Assembly (NCBI RefSeq): GCF_036194065.1
Contig: NZ_CP108095.1
Span: 4,464,001 to 4,528,000 of the forward strand
Length of the DNA stretch: 64,000 nt
Source: Streptomyces sp. NBC_00239
Lineage (GTDB): Bacteria; Actinomycetota; Actinomycetes; Streptomycetales; Streptomycetaceae
Direction of reading: 5' to 3'
Within the stretch, counting starts at the first letter, position 1, and every line of letters starts with the position of its first letter. The notes beneath the pieces were generated by a model. It was not told where the DNA came from. It worked only from the letters and a program-made list of their open reading frames with translations, and searched no databases. Shown here in pieces: positions 18,441 through 26,086 of the stretch. The translations under genes and the position numbers were made by a program.

Positions 18441-18524
18441 ATGAAGCGACAGCAGGCGGACCTCACGAAGCGGCGGGCAGTAGACCTGTGCCGCGTCGCC
18501 GCCATGCTCTGTCGCTCGATGTGA
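18441..18524 (+). CDS. Cysteine-containing leader peptide upstream of the rhodanese gene
   Basis: A 27-residue ORF whose core is RAVDLCRVAAMLCRSM. It has two cysteine codons (TGC and TGT) and the R-x-V-D-L-x-R-V motif seen in actinobacterial putative leader peptides before sulfur-assimilation genes. Such leaders are thought to sense cysteine supply by ribosome stalling at the Cys codons. An in-frame ATG at 18435 is an alternative start. The sulfurtransferase gene begins 184 bases downstream. The intervening region has CAGCAG-rich repeats and no obvious T-rich terminator, so the exact control mechanism is not visible. Confidence 0.78.
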   Translation: MKRQQADLTKRRAVDLCRVAAMLCRSM

Positions 18525-18708
18525 GCGCAGCCGCTCCCACTCGGCCGCACGCCGGCCCTTCCCGCGTGACCGCACCCGCCTCCCGCCCCTCCGCCTCCCC
18601 GCGCAGGACGATCGAGCGCACCCCGGCTTCACGCAGCAGCAGCACCCACGCAGCAGCACCCGCAGCAACTGCACCACCTCGCCGCACACTGCCCCGGAGG
18701 AGAACACC

Positions 18709-19554
18709 ATGAGCCGCAGCGACGTCCTCGTAGACGCCGACTGGGTCGAGGCCCACCTGGACGACGCGAACGTCGTCATCGTCGAGGTCGACGAAGACAC
18801 GTCCGCGTACGACAAGAACCACATCAAGAACGCCGTCCGGATCGACTGGAAGCAGGACCTCCAGGACCCGGTCCGCCGCGACTTCGTGGACCAGGAGGGC
18901 TTCGAGAAGCTCCTCTCGGCGAAGGGCATCTCCAACGACGACACCGTCGTCCTCTACGGCGGCAACAACAACTGGTTCGCGTCGTACGCCTACTGGTACT
19001 TCAAGCTCTACGGCCACGGCAGCGTGAAGCTCCTCGACGGCGGCCGCAAGAAGTGGGAGCTCGACTCCCGCGACCTGGTCGACGGCTCCGAGGTCCCGCA
19101 GCGCCCGGCCACCGCGTACAAGGCGCAGGCCCAGGACACCTCGATCCGCGCGTTCCGCGACGACGTCGTGGCCGCGATCGGCTCCCTGAACATCGTCGAC
19201 GTCCGCTCGCCCGACGAGTTCTCCGGCAAGCTGCTCGCCCCGGCGCACCTCCCGCAGGAGCAGTCGCAGCGCCCGGGCCACGTGCCCAGCGCCCGCAACA
19301 TCCCGTGGTCGAAGAACGCCAACGACGACGGCACCTTCAAGTCGGACGAGGAGCTCGTCGCCCTCTACCAGGCCGAGCAGGTCGACCTGGCGAAGGACAC
19401 CATCGCGTACTGCCGCATCGGCGAGCGCTCCGCGCTGACCTGGTTCGTGCTGCACGAGCTGCTCGGCCAGGAGAACGTCAAGAACTACGACGGCTCGTGG
19501 ACCGAGTACGGCTCCCTCGTCGGCGTGCCGATCGAGCTCGGCGCCAACAAGTAA
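18709..19554 (+). CDS. Thiosulfate sulfurtransferase (two-domain rhodanese)
   Basis: A 281-residue protein with two rhodanese domains. The N-terminal one is inactive-like (IVEVDEDTSAYDKNHI, then YGGNNNWFASYAYWYF). The C-terminal one has the active-site loop YCRIGERSALTWF with the catalytic cysteine at residue 235. It would transfer sulfane sulfur from thiosulfate to cyanide or a cellular thiol. The ATG at 18709 follows GGAGGA at a good distance. A cysteine leader peptide lies upstream and the DUF1416 gene 94 bases downstream, a pairing conserved in actinomycetes, so sulfur-responsive control is likely. Actinobacterial names for this gene include cysA2 and sseA. Confidence 0.95.
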   Translation: MSRSDVLVDADWVEAHLDDANVVIVEVDEDTSAYDKNHIKNAVRIDWKQDLQDPVRRDFVDQEGFEKLLSAKGISNDDTVVLYGGNNNWFASYAYWYFKLYGHGSVKLLDGGRKKWELDSRDLVDGSEVPQRPATAYKAQAQDTSIRAFRDDVVAAIGSLNIVDVRSPDEFSGKLLAPAHLPQEQSQRPGHVPSARNIPWSKNANDDGTFKSDEELVALYQAEQVDLAKDTIAYCRIGERSALTWFVLHELLGQENVKNYDGSWTEYGSLVGVPIELGANK

Positions 19555-19648
19555 TTCCGGGCACCGTGATACGCCGCGGCACGCAGTACGCACTGCGCGG
19601 CCGCGGCGGGCAAGACCCGCAGGACCTTCTCTAGGACAGGACAGAGAC

Positions 19649-19939
19649 ATGTGTGGAGCGCAGGCCGGCGGCCCGGACGCATCGACGATCAAGCCCGGTG
19701 AGACCACCATCCAGGGCCAGGTGACCAAGGACGGCGAGCCCGTCACCGGTTACGTGCGACTGCTGGACCAGGGCGGCGAGTTCACCGCCGAGGTTCCGAC
19801 CTCGGCCACCGGACAGTTCCGCTTCTACGCGGCCGAGGGCGAGTGGACCCTGCGTGCGCTGGTGCCGGGCGGCACCGCGGACCGCAAGGTCGTGGTCGTG
19901 GAGACCGGCGGCGTGACGGACGTCGCGATCGCCGTCTGA
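19649..19939 (+). CDS. DUF1416 protein
   Basis: A 96-residue small beta-rich protein of the DUF1416 family (MCGAQAGG start, then TTIQGQVTKDGEPVTGYVRL and TGQFRFYAAEGEWTLRAL), which looks like a compact transthyretin/carboxypeptidase-regulatory-like beta-sandwich. The near-N-terminal cysteine (Cys2) is a family feature. It follows the rhodanese gene in the same orientation across most actinomycetes, so a role in sulfur transfer has been supposed, but the biochemical function is unknown. A long-stem terminator closes the unit. Confidence 0.9.
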   Translation: MCGAQAGGPDASTIKPGETTIQGQVTKDGEPVTGYVRLLDQGGEFTAEVPTSATGQFRFYAAEGEWTLRALVPGGTADRKVVVVETGGVTDVAIAV

Positions 19940-19971
19940 GACCGCCCCTCGGGCAGCACCGCATGACCGGC

Positions 19972-20026
19972 CGAAGGGCCGCACCCCAGGGGGTTGGACG
20001 CCACTGGAACGGGGTGCGGCCCTTCG
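19972..20026 (+). terminator. Terminator after the rhodanese-DUF1416 unit
   Basis: A perfect 16-base-pair stem (19972-19987 with 20011-20026) encloses a 23-base loop, 32 bases after the DUF1416 stop. Confidence 0.8.
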
Positions 20027-20096
20027 TGCCGTCCGGGGCCCGCACGGCGGCCCGCCACGAGGTTCGGATCCGGCGGGCCGGGCCTACCCTGAAGGT

Positions 20097-20372
20097 ATGT
20101 ACGCCCGGCGGCGCCGCGCCTACTTCCTGCTGATGGGCGGATGCCTCGTCCTCTTCGTGTCCGCCTGGGCCTTCGTGCGCCTGTGGTCGGTCGAGGCGGC
20201 GGTGGCCATGTGCGTGGTGGCGATGCTCATCCCGCCGGTCGCGGCGATGATCGCGAACCGGCGCGGCCCGGAAGACCGCTGGTGGGACGACCCCTCGGGC
20301 GACCCGCAGTCCGACGAGTGGTGGGACGAACTCGACGGCAAGCGCCGCCCCGGCAGGGATGCCGAACCGTAG
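20097..20372 (+). CDS. Small membrane protein, DUF3099-like
   Basis: A 91-residue protein with two membrane helices (AYFLLMGGCLVLFVSAWAFV and VAMCVVAMLIPPVAAMIA), a basic N-terminus (YARRRR) and a Trp/Asp-rich tail (RWWDDPSGDPQSDEWWDEL). This layout matches the DUF3099 family of actinobacteria. No function is known. It stands alone between the sulfur unit and the nitrobindin-like gene. Confidence 0.82.
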   Translation: MYARRRRAYFLLMGGCLVLFVSAWAFVRLWSVEAAVAMCVVAMLIPPVAAMIANRRGPEDRWWDDPSGDPQSDEWWDELDGKRRPGRDAEP

Positions 20373-20497
20373 GGACACCCCCTGGCAGCCCACCTCACAG
20401 AGAGCGTCGGTCCCCGGACCAGTAGGCTTGGGGACCGGCCCGTACCTCCCGCCGGCTCCGTCCGGGGGGACCCCACGAATCCTCCGAGGAGCACCCC

Positions 20498-20599
20498 GTG
20501 CTTGAGGCAGTCTTCACCTCCCTGCTGGTCCTGGTCTGCGTCGGCGTTCTCGCCTTCTCCGGTCTGGCCGTGAAGAAGCTGTACCAGGGCCAGCGCTGA
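20498..20599 (+). CDS. 33-residue single-helix membrane peptide
   Basis: A GTG-started ORF of 33 residues with a good ribosome site (GAGGAG, 6 bases before the GTG). The peptide is one hydrophobic helix (FTSLLVLVCVGVLAFSGLAV) followed by a basic amphipathic end (KKLYQGQR). It is too short for most gene finders, but the start signal, codon bias and helix design argue that it is real. It lies 65 bases before the nitrobindin-like gene on the same strand. No function can be assigned. Confidence 0.75.
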   Translation: MLEAVFTSLLVLVCVGVLAFSGLAVKKLYQGQR

Positions 20600-20664
20600 G
20601 CGTCTGACCGCCCCGGACCCCTCGCCCACCCACCGCACCCGACAGATCGACAGAGCTGCCACCC

Positions 20665-21237
20665 ATGATCCAGATCCCGTCCGACCTGAACCCGGGCCTC
20701 GTCCCGCTCGCCTTCCTCCTCGGCACCTGGGAAGGCGCGGGAGTCTTCGACTTCCCCGGTGAGGAGAAGTGCAACTTCGGCCAGGAGGTCGTCTTCAGCC
20801 ACGACGGCCGGGACTTCCTGGAGTACACCTCGCGCAGCTGGGTCCTCGACGCCGACGGCAACAAGGTGCGGCCGCTGGAGTCCGAGTCCGGCTACTGGCG
20901 CATCGACAAGGACCGCAACGTCGAGGTCGTCATGGTGCGCGACCAGGGCGTGGTGGAGATCTGGTACGGGCAGCTCGCCGATCAGAAGCCGCAGATCGAC
21001 CTGGCCACGGACGCGGTCGCCCGCACCGCCGCCTCGGGCCCGTACAGCGGCGGCAAGCGCCTCTACGGCTACGTCAAGAGCGACCTGATGTGGGTGGGCG
21101 AGAAGGCCACCCCCGAGGTCGAGCTGCGCCCGTACATGTCGGCCCAGCTGAAGAAGGTCGTCACCCCCGAAGAGGTCGCCGAGATGGCCCGCAACCTCCC
21201 GGACATGCCGGACGACGGCATCGCCTTCTTCCGCTAG
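20665..21237 (+). CDS. Nitrobindin-like FABP-family protein (UPF0678), no heme histidine
   Basis: A 190-residue beta-barrel protein with the family hallmark FLLGTWEGAGVF near residues 17-28 and the later strands SESGYWRIDKDRNVEVV and VEIWYGQL. Nitrobindins bind ferric heme through a C-terminal histidine. Here the only histidine is in the VFSHDGRD loop, and the C-terminal strand reads LRPYMSAQLKKV, so the proximal ligand is missing, as I recall for the Streptomyces members. Heme binding is therefore doubtful and a small hydrophobic ligand is possible. It may share a transcript with the upstream 33-residue peptide and ends at a strong terminator. Confidence 0.9.
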   Translation: MIQIPSDLNPGLVPLAFLLGTWEGAGVFDFPGEEKCNFGQEVVFSHDGRDFLEYTSRSWVLDADGNKVRPLESESGYWRIDKDRNVEVVMVRDQGVVEIWYGQLADQKPQIDLATDAVARTAASGPYSGGKRLYGYVKSDLMWVGEKATPEVELRPYMSAQLKKVVTPEEVAEMARNLPDMPDDGIAFFR

Positions 21238-21293
21238 ACCGCCTGCGTTCCGCCAGACCGCCCGTGCCGCACCGCGCACGCGCGACCACGCCT

Positions 21294-21323
21294 CGGAGCC
21301 CCCGGCAGCCGCCGGGGGCTCCG
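21294..21323 (+). terminator. Terminator after the nitrobindin-like gene
   Basis: A perfect 13-base-pair stem (21294-21306 with 21311-21323) with loop AGCC, 56 bases after the stop codon. Confidence 0.85.
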
Positions 21324-21370
21324 TCGCGTTCGGCCGCCCCGGGATTGACGGGCGAGCTTAGACTGGCGGC

Positions 21371-21808
21371 GTGGTGACTACCGACTGGAAGAGCGACCTG
21401 CGGCAGCGCGGCTACCGGCTGACGCCGCAGCGGCAGCTTGTGCTCGAAGCGGTCGACGCACTGGAGCACGCGACGCCGGACGCGATCCTCGTCGAGGTCC
21501 GTAAGACGGCCTCCGGGGTGAACATCTCCACCGTGTACCGGACGCTGGAGCTGCTGGAGGAACTGGGGCTCGTCTCGCACGCGCACCTCGGGCACGGCGC
21601 TCCCACCTACCACCTCGCCGACCGGCACCACCACATCCACCTGGTGTGCCGGGACTGCACCGAGGTCATCGAGGCGGACGTCGAGGTCGCGGCGGACTTC
21701 ACGGCGAAGCTGCGCGAGACGTTCGGGTTCGACACCGACATGAAGCACTTCGCGATCTTCGGGCAGTGCCGGGACTGCGCTGCCGGGCCCCGGACGGACC
21801 CGTCGTAG
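21371..21808 (+). CDS. nur: Nickel-responsive Fur-family regulator Nur
   Basis: A 145-residue Fur-family repressor. In S. coelicolor, Nur with nickel represses nickel-uptake genes and sodF. All metal ligands described for Nur fall at the same residue numbers here: His33, His86, His88 and His90 for one site, and His70, His72 and His126 for the nickel site. The DNA-binding helices (GYRLTPQRQLVLEAV, SGVNISTVYRTLELL) are intact. Two CxxC pairs (Cys93/Cys96 and Cys133/Cys136) are present. The GTG start at 21371 gives these matches. The ygfZ-like gene starts 19 bases downstream, so the two probably form one transcript. Confidence 0.95.
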   Translation: MVTTDWKSDLRQRGYRLTPQRQLVLEAVDALEHATPDAILVEVRKTASGVNISTVYRTLELLEELGLVSHAHLGHGAPTYHLADRHHHIHLVCRDCTEVIEADVEVAADFTAKLRETFGFDTDMKHFAIFGQCRDCAAGPRTDPS

Positions 21809-21827
21809 GCAGTCGTACGCTTGGTCC

Positions 21828-22793
21828 ATGACCAGCCCTTTGCTTGCCCTGCCCGGCGCCGTGGCGGCCGAAGGCCGTGACGAAGACGTCGCCGCCCATT
21901 ACGGTGATCTGTTCCGAGAGCAGCGCTCTCTCGCCGACGGCCGGGGTTTCGTCGACCTCTCCCACCGCGGTGTCGTCGCCGTCTCCGGTCCGGAACGGCT
22001 CAGCTGGCTGCACCTGCTGCTCACCCAGCACGTCACCGACCTGCCCGCGGGCCAGGCCACCGAGGCGCTGATCCTCTCCGCCAACGGCCACATCGAGCAC
22101 GCCCTGTACCTCGTTGACGACGGCGAGACGGTGTGGGCGCACGTGGAGCCCGGCACCCAGAAGGACCTCATCGGCTACCTGGAGGCGATGAAGTTCTTCT
22201 ACCGCGTCGAGGTCGCCGACCGCACCGACGACTTCGCCGTGGTCCACCTGCCGGCCGGCTCCATCGCCGAGGTGCCCGAGCACCTGGTCGTACGGGAGAC
22301 CCCGTACGGGCGCGACGTGTTCCTGCCGCGCGGCGAGCTGGCGGCCTTCGCCGGTACGCACGGCCCCGCCGCCGGACTCCTCGCGTACGAGGCGCTGCGC
22401 GTCGAGGGGCACCGGCCGCGGCTCGGCCTGGAGACCGACCACCGCACCATCCCGCACGAGCTGGGCTGGATCGGCACCGCCGTGCACCTTCAGAAGGGCT
22501 GCTACCGCGGCCAGGAGACCGTCGCGCGCGTCCACAACCTGGGGAAGCCGCCGCGCCGGCTGGTCTTCCTGCACCTGGACGGCAGCGAGGTGCTGCTGCC
22601 CGGCCACGGCACGCCGGTGCGGCTGGCCGCGGACGGCGCCGAGGGCCGCCAGCTCGGTTTCATCACCACCGCGGCCCGCCACCACGAGCTCGGGCCGATC
22701 GCGCTCGCGCTGGTCAAGCGGAACGTCCCGGTGGACGCCCCGCTGCTGGCCGGCACGACGGCCGCCGCCCAGGAGGTCGTGGTCGCGCCGTAG
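21828..22793 (+). CDS. ygfZ: Folate-binding YgfZ/GcvT-domain protein
   Basis: A 321-residue protein of the YgfZ family, which binds tetrahydrofolate and supports iron-sulfur enzyme activity. The family signature KGCYRGQETVARV is present with its conserved cysteine, and the N-terminal part has FVDLSHRGVVAVSGPERLSW and the GHIEHALYL strand. It lies 19 bases after nur. Convergent dtd lies downstream, separated by tandem repeats and a hairpin. Confidence 0.93.
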   Translation: MTSPLLALPGAVAAEGRDEDVAAHYGDLFREQRSLADGRGFVDLSHRGVVAVSGPERLSWLHLLLTQHVTDLPAGQATEALILSANGHIEHALYLVDDGETVWAHVEPGTQKDLIGYLEAMKFFYRVEVADRTDDFAVVHLPAGSIAEVPEHLVVRETPYGRDVFLPRGELAAFAGTHGPAAGLLAYEALRVEGHRPRLGLETDHRTIPHELGWIGTAVHLQKGCYRGQETVARVHNLGKPPRRLVFLHLDGSEVLLPGHGTPVRLAADGAEGRQLGFITTAARHHELGPIALALVKRNVPVDAPLLAGTTAAAQEVVVAP

Positions 22794-22800
22794 CCGGGCC

Positions 22801-22875
22801 GCGGCCACCGGCCCGAAGCCGCGGCCACCGGCCCGAAGCCGCGGCCGCCGGCCCGAAGCCGCGGCCGCCGGCCCG
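22801..22875. repeat. 20-base tandem repeat (3.75 units)
   Basis: The unit GCGGCCACCGGCCCGAAGCC is repeated three full times plus 15 bases, with one A-to-G variant position in the later copies. It starts 7 bases after the ygfZ stop codon. No function is visible. Confidence 0.9.
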
Positions 22876-22883
22876 TTCCGGCA

Positions 22884-22915
22884 CCCTTCCGGTATCCGAA
22901 CGGGTCCCGGAAGGG
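22884..22915. terminator. Bidirectional terminator between ygfZ and dtd
   Basis: A 9-base-pair stem (CCCTTCCGG with CCGGAAGGG) around a 14-base loop sits between two convergent genes, 10 bases from the dtd stop codon. Confidence 0.65.
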
Positions 22916-22925
22916 ACCCCGCGCC

Positions 22926-23351
22926 CTAGACCTCGATCAGGACCGTGAACGGGCCGTTGTTCGTCAGCGAGACGCGCATGTCCGCACCGAACCGGCCCGT
23001 CTCCACCGTCGCGCCCAGCGCCCGCAGTTCCGCCACGACCGCGTCCACCAGCGGCTCGGCGACCTCGCCGGGAGCCGCCGCGTTCCACGTGGGCCGGCGG
23101 CCCTTGCGGGCGTCTCCGTAGAGGGTGAACTGGGAGATCACCAGCAGCGGCGCGGCCACGTCGCTACAGGACTTCTCGCCCTCCAGGATCCGCACCGACC
23201 ACAGCTTCCGGGCCAGTTGGGCGGCCTTCTCGGGGGTGTCCTCGTGCGTCGCGCCCACCAGGACGCACAGCCCCTCGCCGACGATCTCGCCGACGGTCTC
23301 TCCGGCGACGGTCACGGCCGCCCCGTCCACTCGCTGAACCACTGCTCGCAT
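22926..23351 (-). CDS. dtd: D-aminoacyl-tRNA deacylase Dtd
   Basis: A 141-residue enzyme that removes D-amino acids from mischarged tRNA. Both active-site motifs are present: SQFTLYGD near residues 77-84 and the Gly-cis-Pro motif in [11 protein letters not shown] at the C-terminus. The N-terminus [15 protein letters not shown] is the standard Dtd start, so 23351 was chosen rather than the longer open frame. The gene diverges from rsiG with 126 bases between starts. Confidence 0.95.
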   Translation of the reverse strand: MRAVVQRVDGAAVTVAGETVGEIVGEGLCVLVGATHEDTPEKAAQLARKLWSVRILEGEKSCSDVAAPLLVISQFTLYGDARKGRRPTWNAAAPGEVAEPLVDAVVAELRALGATVETGRFGADMRVSLTNNGPFTVLIEV

Positions 23352-23477
23352 ACCCCTTGTGTAGCAGGCGTGCACCCGTCCGGGGCCGATCGGGTGGAGT
23401 GCGACTGCATCGGCACCACGGAGAGTGGCACGATGCACGCAGGCGGTGTACCGCACGGGTCGAGGGGACAGATTCGC

Positions 23478-24146
23478 ATGAACACTTCAGGTGCCGGGCA
23501 GCCTCAGGGACCGGCTGCCGTGAACGCCCCGACGGCCCTCCGGCCCCCTCTGCAGCGCACCGCGGACGCGGACCGGGCGCCCGACGGGACGCCGGGCGGC
23601 GGCCTCACAGTCGGCGGCCGGTCCGGCGGGCACGGGCACGGGCATGGGCCTGGGCAAGGACAAGCGCACGCGCTCGGCCTCGGCGGGCTGCGGCTGCCGG
23701 AGCTGCGCACGCTGCGCCGCGAGGCCCAGCGAGACGAGGCCGACCTCAGCTACGTACGGCGGCTGTTGCAGGGCCGCATCGACATCCTGCGGGCCGAGGT
23801 GGCCCGGCGGGCCGACCCGGAGGCGCCCGTCGTGGACCGGCTCTCGGAGATCCTCGCCGACGCCCCCTCCACGCGCAGCGCCTCGGCCCGGCACGTCACG
23901 CTCGGCACTCCGCACAGCGAGGAGTACCGGATGCTGGCCGCCGAGATGCTCTCCGACGTCGAACTGTCCGACCTGGCGGCCCGTACGGACGAGGAGCTGC
24001 ACGACGCGATGGCCCGGCTGGTGGGCTACGAGCACCAGGTGTCGCGGCGCCGGCAGCAGCTCCAGCACACCACGGACGACTGCAGCGCGGAGATCACCCG
24101 CAGGTACCGGGAGGGCGAGGCACAGGTCGACGACCTGCTCGCCTGA
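23478..24146 (+). CDS. rsiG: RsiG-like c-di-GMP-dependent anti-sigma factor for WhiG
   Basis: A 222-residue protein matching RsiG, which with cyclic-di-GMP holds the sporulation sigma factor WhiG inactive. RsiG carries two copies of the c-di-GMP motif E-x3-S-x2-R-x3-Q-x3-D. Both are here: [16 protein letters not shown] at residues 87-102 and [16 protein letters not shown] at residues 185-200, on two predicted long helices that would form an antiparallel coiled coil. The first 70 residues are disordered, with a [13 protein letters not shown] tract. The ATG at 23478 follows GAGGGGAC. It is probably transcribed alone. Confidence 0.93.
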   Translation: MNTSGAGQPQGPAAVNAPTALRPPLQRTADADRAPDGTPGGGLTVGGRSGGHGHGHGPGQGQAHALGLGGLRLPELRTLRREAQRDEADLSYVRRLLQGRIDILRAEVARRADPEAPVVDRLSEILADAPSTRSASARHVTLGTPHSEEYRMLAAEMLSDVELSDLAARTDEELHDAMARLVGYEHQVSRRRQQLQHTTDDCSAEITRRYREGEAQVDDLLA

Positions 24147-24233
24147 CCTCCCGTACGGGCGGGGCCGGGCCGCCGTCCCGGCGCCGCGAAATTCGGGTGA
24201 CGGCCCGGCGGGGGCGGTCGTAGCGTGGTGCGA

Positions 24234-25589
24234 ATGAGCGCCCCCGGCACCTCCCTGCCTCCTGCCGTCCCCGTGCCTGCCGCGGCCTCCGTGCCCCCGG
24301 CTGACTCCGCGCCTCCTGCCGACCCCGCGCCCCCCGCCGTCGACGTCCGTGTGATCGCCGAGTCCGAGCTCCGTACGTGGCTGACGGCGGCCCAGGTGGG
24401 ATTCCTCAGCCCGCCCGGGGTCACGGACGAAGAGGCCGTCCAGCGCGCCAAGTACTTCGACATGAGCCGCATCCAGGGAGCCTTCGAACCGGACGGCGGG
24501 CGCTGCGTCGCCACCTTCCGCTCGTTCCGGCAGAAGCTCACCGTGCCCGGCGGGGCCGAAGTGCCCGCGGACGCCGTGTCGCGGGTGACCGTGCTGCCCA
24601 CGCACCGCCGCCGCGGCCTGCTGCGCCGGATGATGGAGACCGACCTGCGGGCCGCGCACGAGCGCGGCGACGTCCTGGCCACGCTGGTGGCGGCCGAGTA
24701 CCCGATCTACGGCCGGTACGGCTTCGGCCCCGCGACCTCCCTGACGGAGTGGGCGATCGACGTGTCGCGCACCGGCCTCGACCCGCGCCGCACCGGCCGC
24801 CCCGCGTGCGGCGGCCGCATCGACTTCGCCGACCCCTCGGAGGTACGGGCCGTCGGCCCCGCCCTGCACGAACGGCTGCGGGCCGCCCGGCACGGCGTCA
24901 TCGACCGGGACTCCCGCTGGTGGAGCCTGAACACCGGCCTGGAGCGGCTGCCCGGCCGCCCGTGGACCGAGCCGTTCTCCGTCGTCTACCGGTCGCCCGC
25001 GGGCGAGGTGGAGGGCCTGGCCGTCTACACGGCCGACGACCGCTGGGGCGACGCGAAGGTCCCGCAGAACACCGCCACCGTCAAGGACCTGATCGCGCTC
25101 ACCCCCGCCGCCGAGCGGGCCCTGTGGCACTACCTGTGCTCCATCGACTGGATCGCGACCGTCCGGACCGGCTACCGGGCGCCCGACGACCTGCTCCCGG
25201 ACCTGTTCCCGAACCCGCGCGCCGCCTCGGTCGTCACGCACGCCGACTGGCTGTGGGTGCGGCTGCTGGACGTCGTACGGGCCCTGGAGGCGCGTACGTA
25301 CGAGGTGCCCGGCACGCTGGTGTTGGAGGTCGAGGACGCGGACGGGTGGGCCGCGGGGCGCTACCGGGTGGCCGTGGGCCCGGACGGGGCCGCCGTGTGC
25401 ACGCGCACCGGCGATCCGGCGGAACTGCGGCTGGGCGTTGCCGAGCTGGGGGCGCTGTACCTGGGGGACGGGTCCGCCGTGCGCCTGGCCGCGCTCGGGC
25501 GCCTGTCCGAGCTGGTGCCGGGCGCCGCCGCCCGCACCGACACCCTCTTCCACACCCCCCGCCGCCCTTGGTGCCCCGACCTCTTCTGA
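24234..25589 (+). CDS. Eis-family GNAT N-acetyltransferase
   Basis: A 451-residue member of the Eis (enhanced intracellular survival) acetyltransferase family. After a Pro/Ala-rich N-terminal 38 residues comes a GNAT domain with the acetyl-CoA loop [17 protein letters not shown], then a second GNAT-like domain and an SCP2-like C-terminal domain ending in the conserved free carboxylate (PDLF). Eis enzymes acetylate amines at several positions, for example on aminoglycosides, but the substrate here is unknown. TAGCGT just upstream and no ribosome site suggest a leaderless message; GTG codons at 24225 and 24228 are alternative starts. Confidence 0.9.
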   Translation: MSAPGTSLPPAVPVPAAASVPPADSAPPADPAPPAVDVRVIAESELRTWLTAAQVGFLSPPGVTDEEAVQRAKYFDMSRIQGAFEPDGGRCVATFRSFRQKLTVPGGAEVPADAVSRVTVLPTHRRRGLLRRMMETDLRAAHERGDVLATLVAAEYPIYGRYGFGPATSLTEWAIDVSRTGLDPRRTGRPACGGRIDFADPSEVRAVGPALHERLRAARHGVIDRDSRWWSLNTGLERLPGRPWTEPFSVVYRSPAGEVEGLAVYTADDRWGDAKVPQNTATVKDLIALTPAAERALWHYLCSIDWIATVRTGYRAPDDLLPDLFPNPRAASVVTHADWLWVRLLDVVRALEARTYEVPGTLVLEVEDADGWAAGRYRVAVGPDGAAVCTRTGDPAELRLGVAELGALYLGDGSAVRLAALGRLSELVPGAAARTDTLFHTPRRPWCPDLF

Positions 25590-25781
25590 CCCCCTACCGG
25601 CTGCCGCCGCCCCTACCGGCTGCCGCCGCTACCGGCTGCCAATGCGCGACCGCTTGGGCGGCCACCTCCAGCCCGGCCCTGCGGGTGCAACCCCAGCCTT
25701 ACCGCGCCTGTGGGTGTAACCCCCAGCTTCGCCGACGCCCTGGGGACAATCCCGTCCTTGCCGGCTGCCCGAGGGGCAACA

Positions 25782-25899
25782 CCCAGCCTCGCCGGCGTTT
25801 GAGGCGCGGGTCCGGGCGGAGCCCGGTACCCGGCGGAGCCGGGTTGCAGTCTTGGGGCTCCGCCCCAAACCCCGCGCCTCAAACGCCGGCGGGGCTGGG
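25782..25899. repeat. Dispersed long palindromic repeat, copy 1
   Basis: Two 29-base arms (25782-25810 and 25871-25899) are inverted copies differing at a single position, a possible G-U pair in RNA. Their core is CGCCGGCGTTTGAGGCG. Between the arms are two smaller hairpins. Degenerate half copies (CCCAGCCTTACCG, CCCAGCTTCGCCG) occupy 25686-25780. Related elements lie at 31635 and 52680. The stretch 25590-26086 contains only this material. Confidence 0.88.
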
Positions 25900-26086
25900 A
25901 ATTGCGCCTCAGCGCACCGGGGAGGCTGGGGCGGGCTGCGCCCAGGCTCCGCCTCGAACGCCGGCGGGGCTGGGGGTTGGCCGCGAGGTGGGCTTGGACG
26001 GTGGCGGGCGTTGTCACATCGGTGGGGGCCAGTGCGTCAGAGGGGTGTACGGCGGAGCGATCGACCACACGACGCGGGAGCGGACC

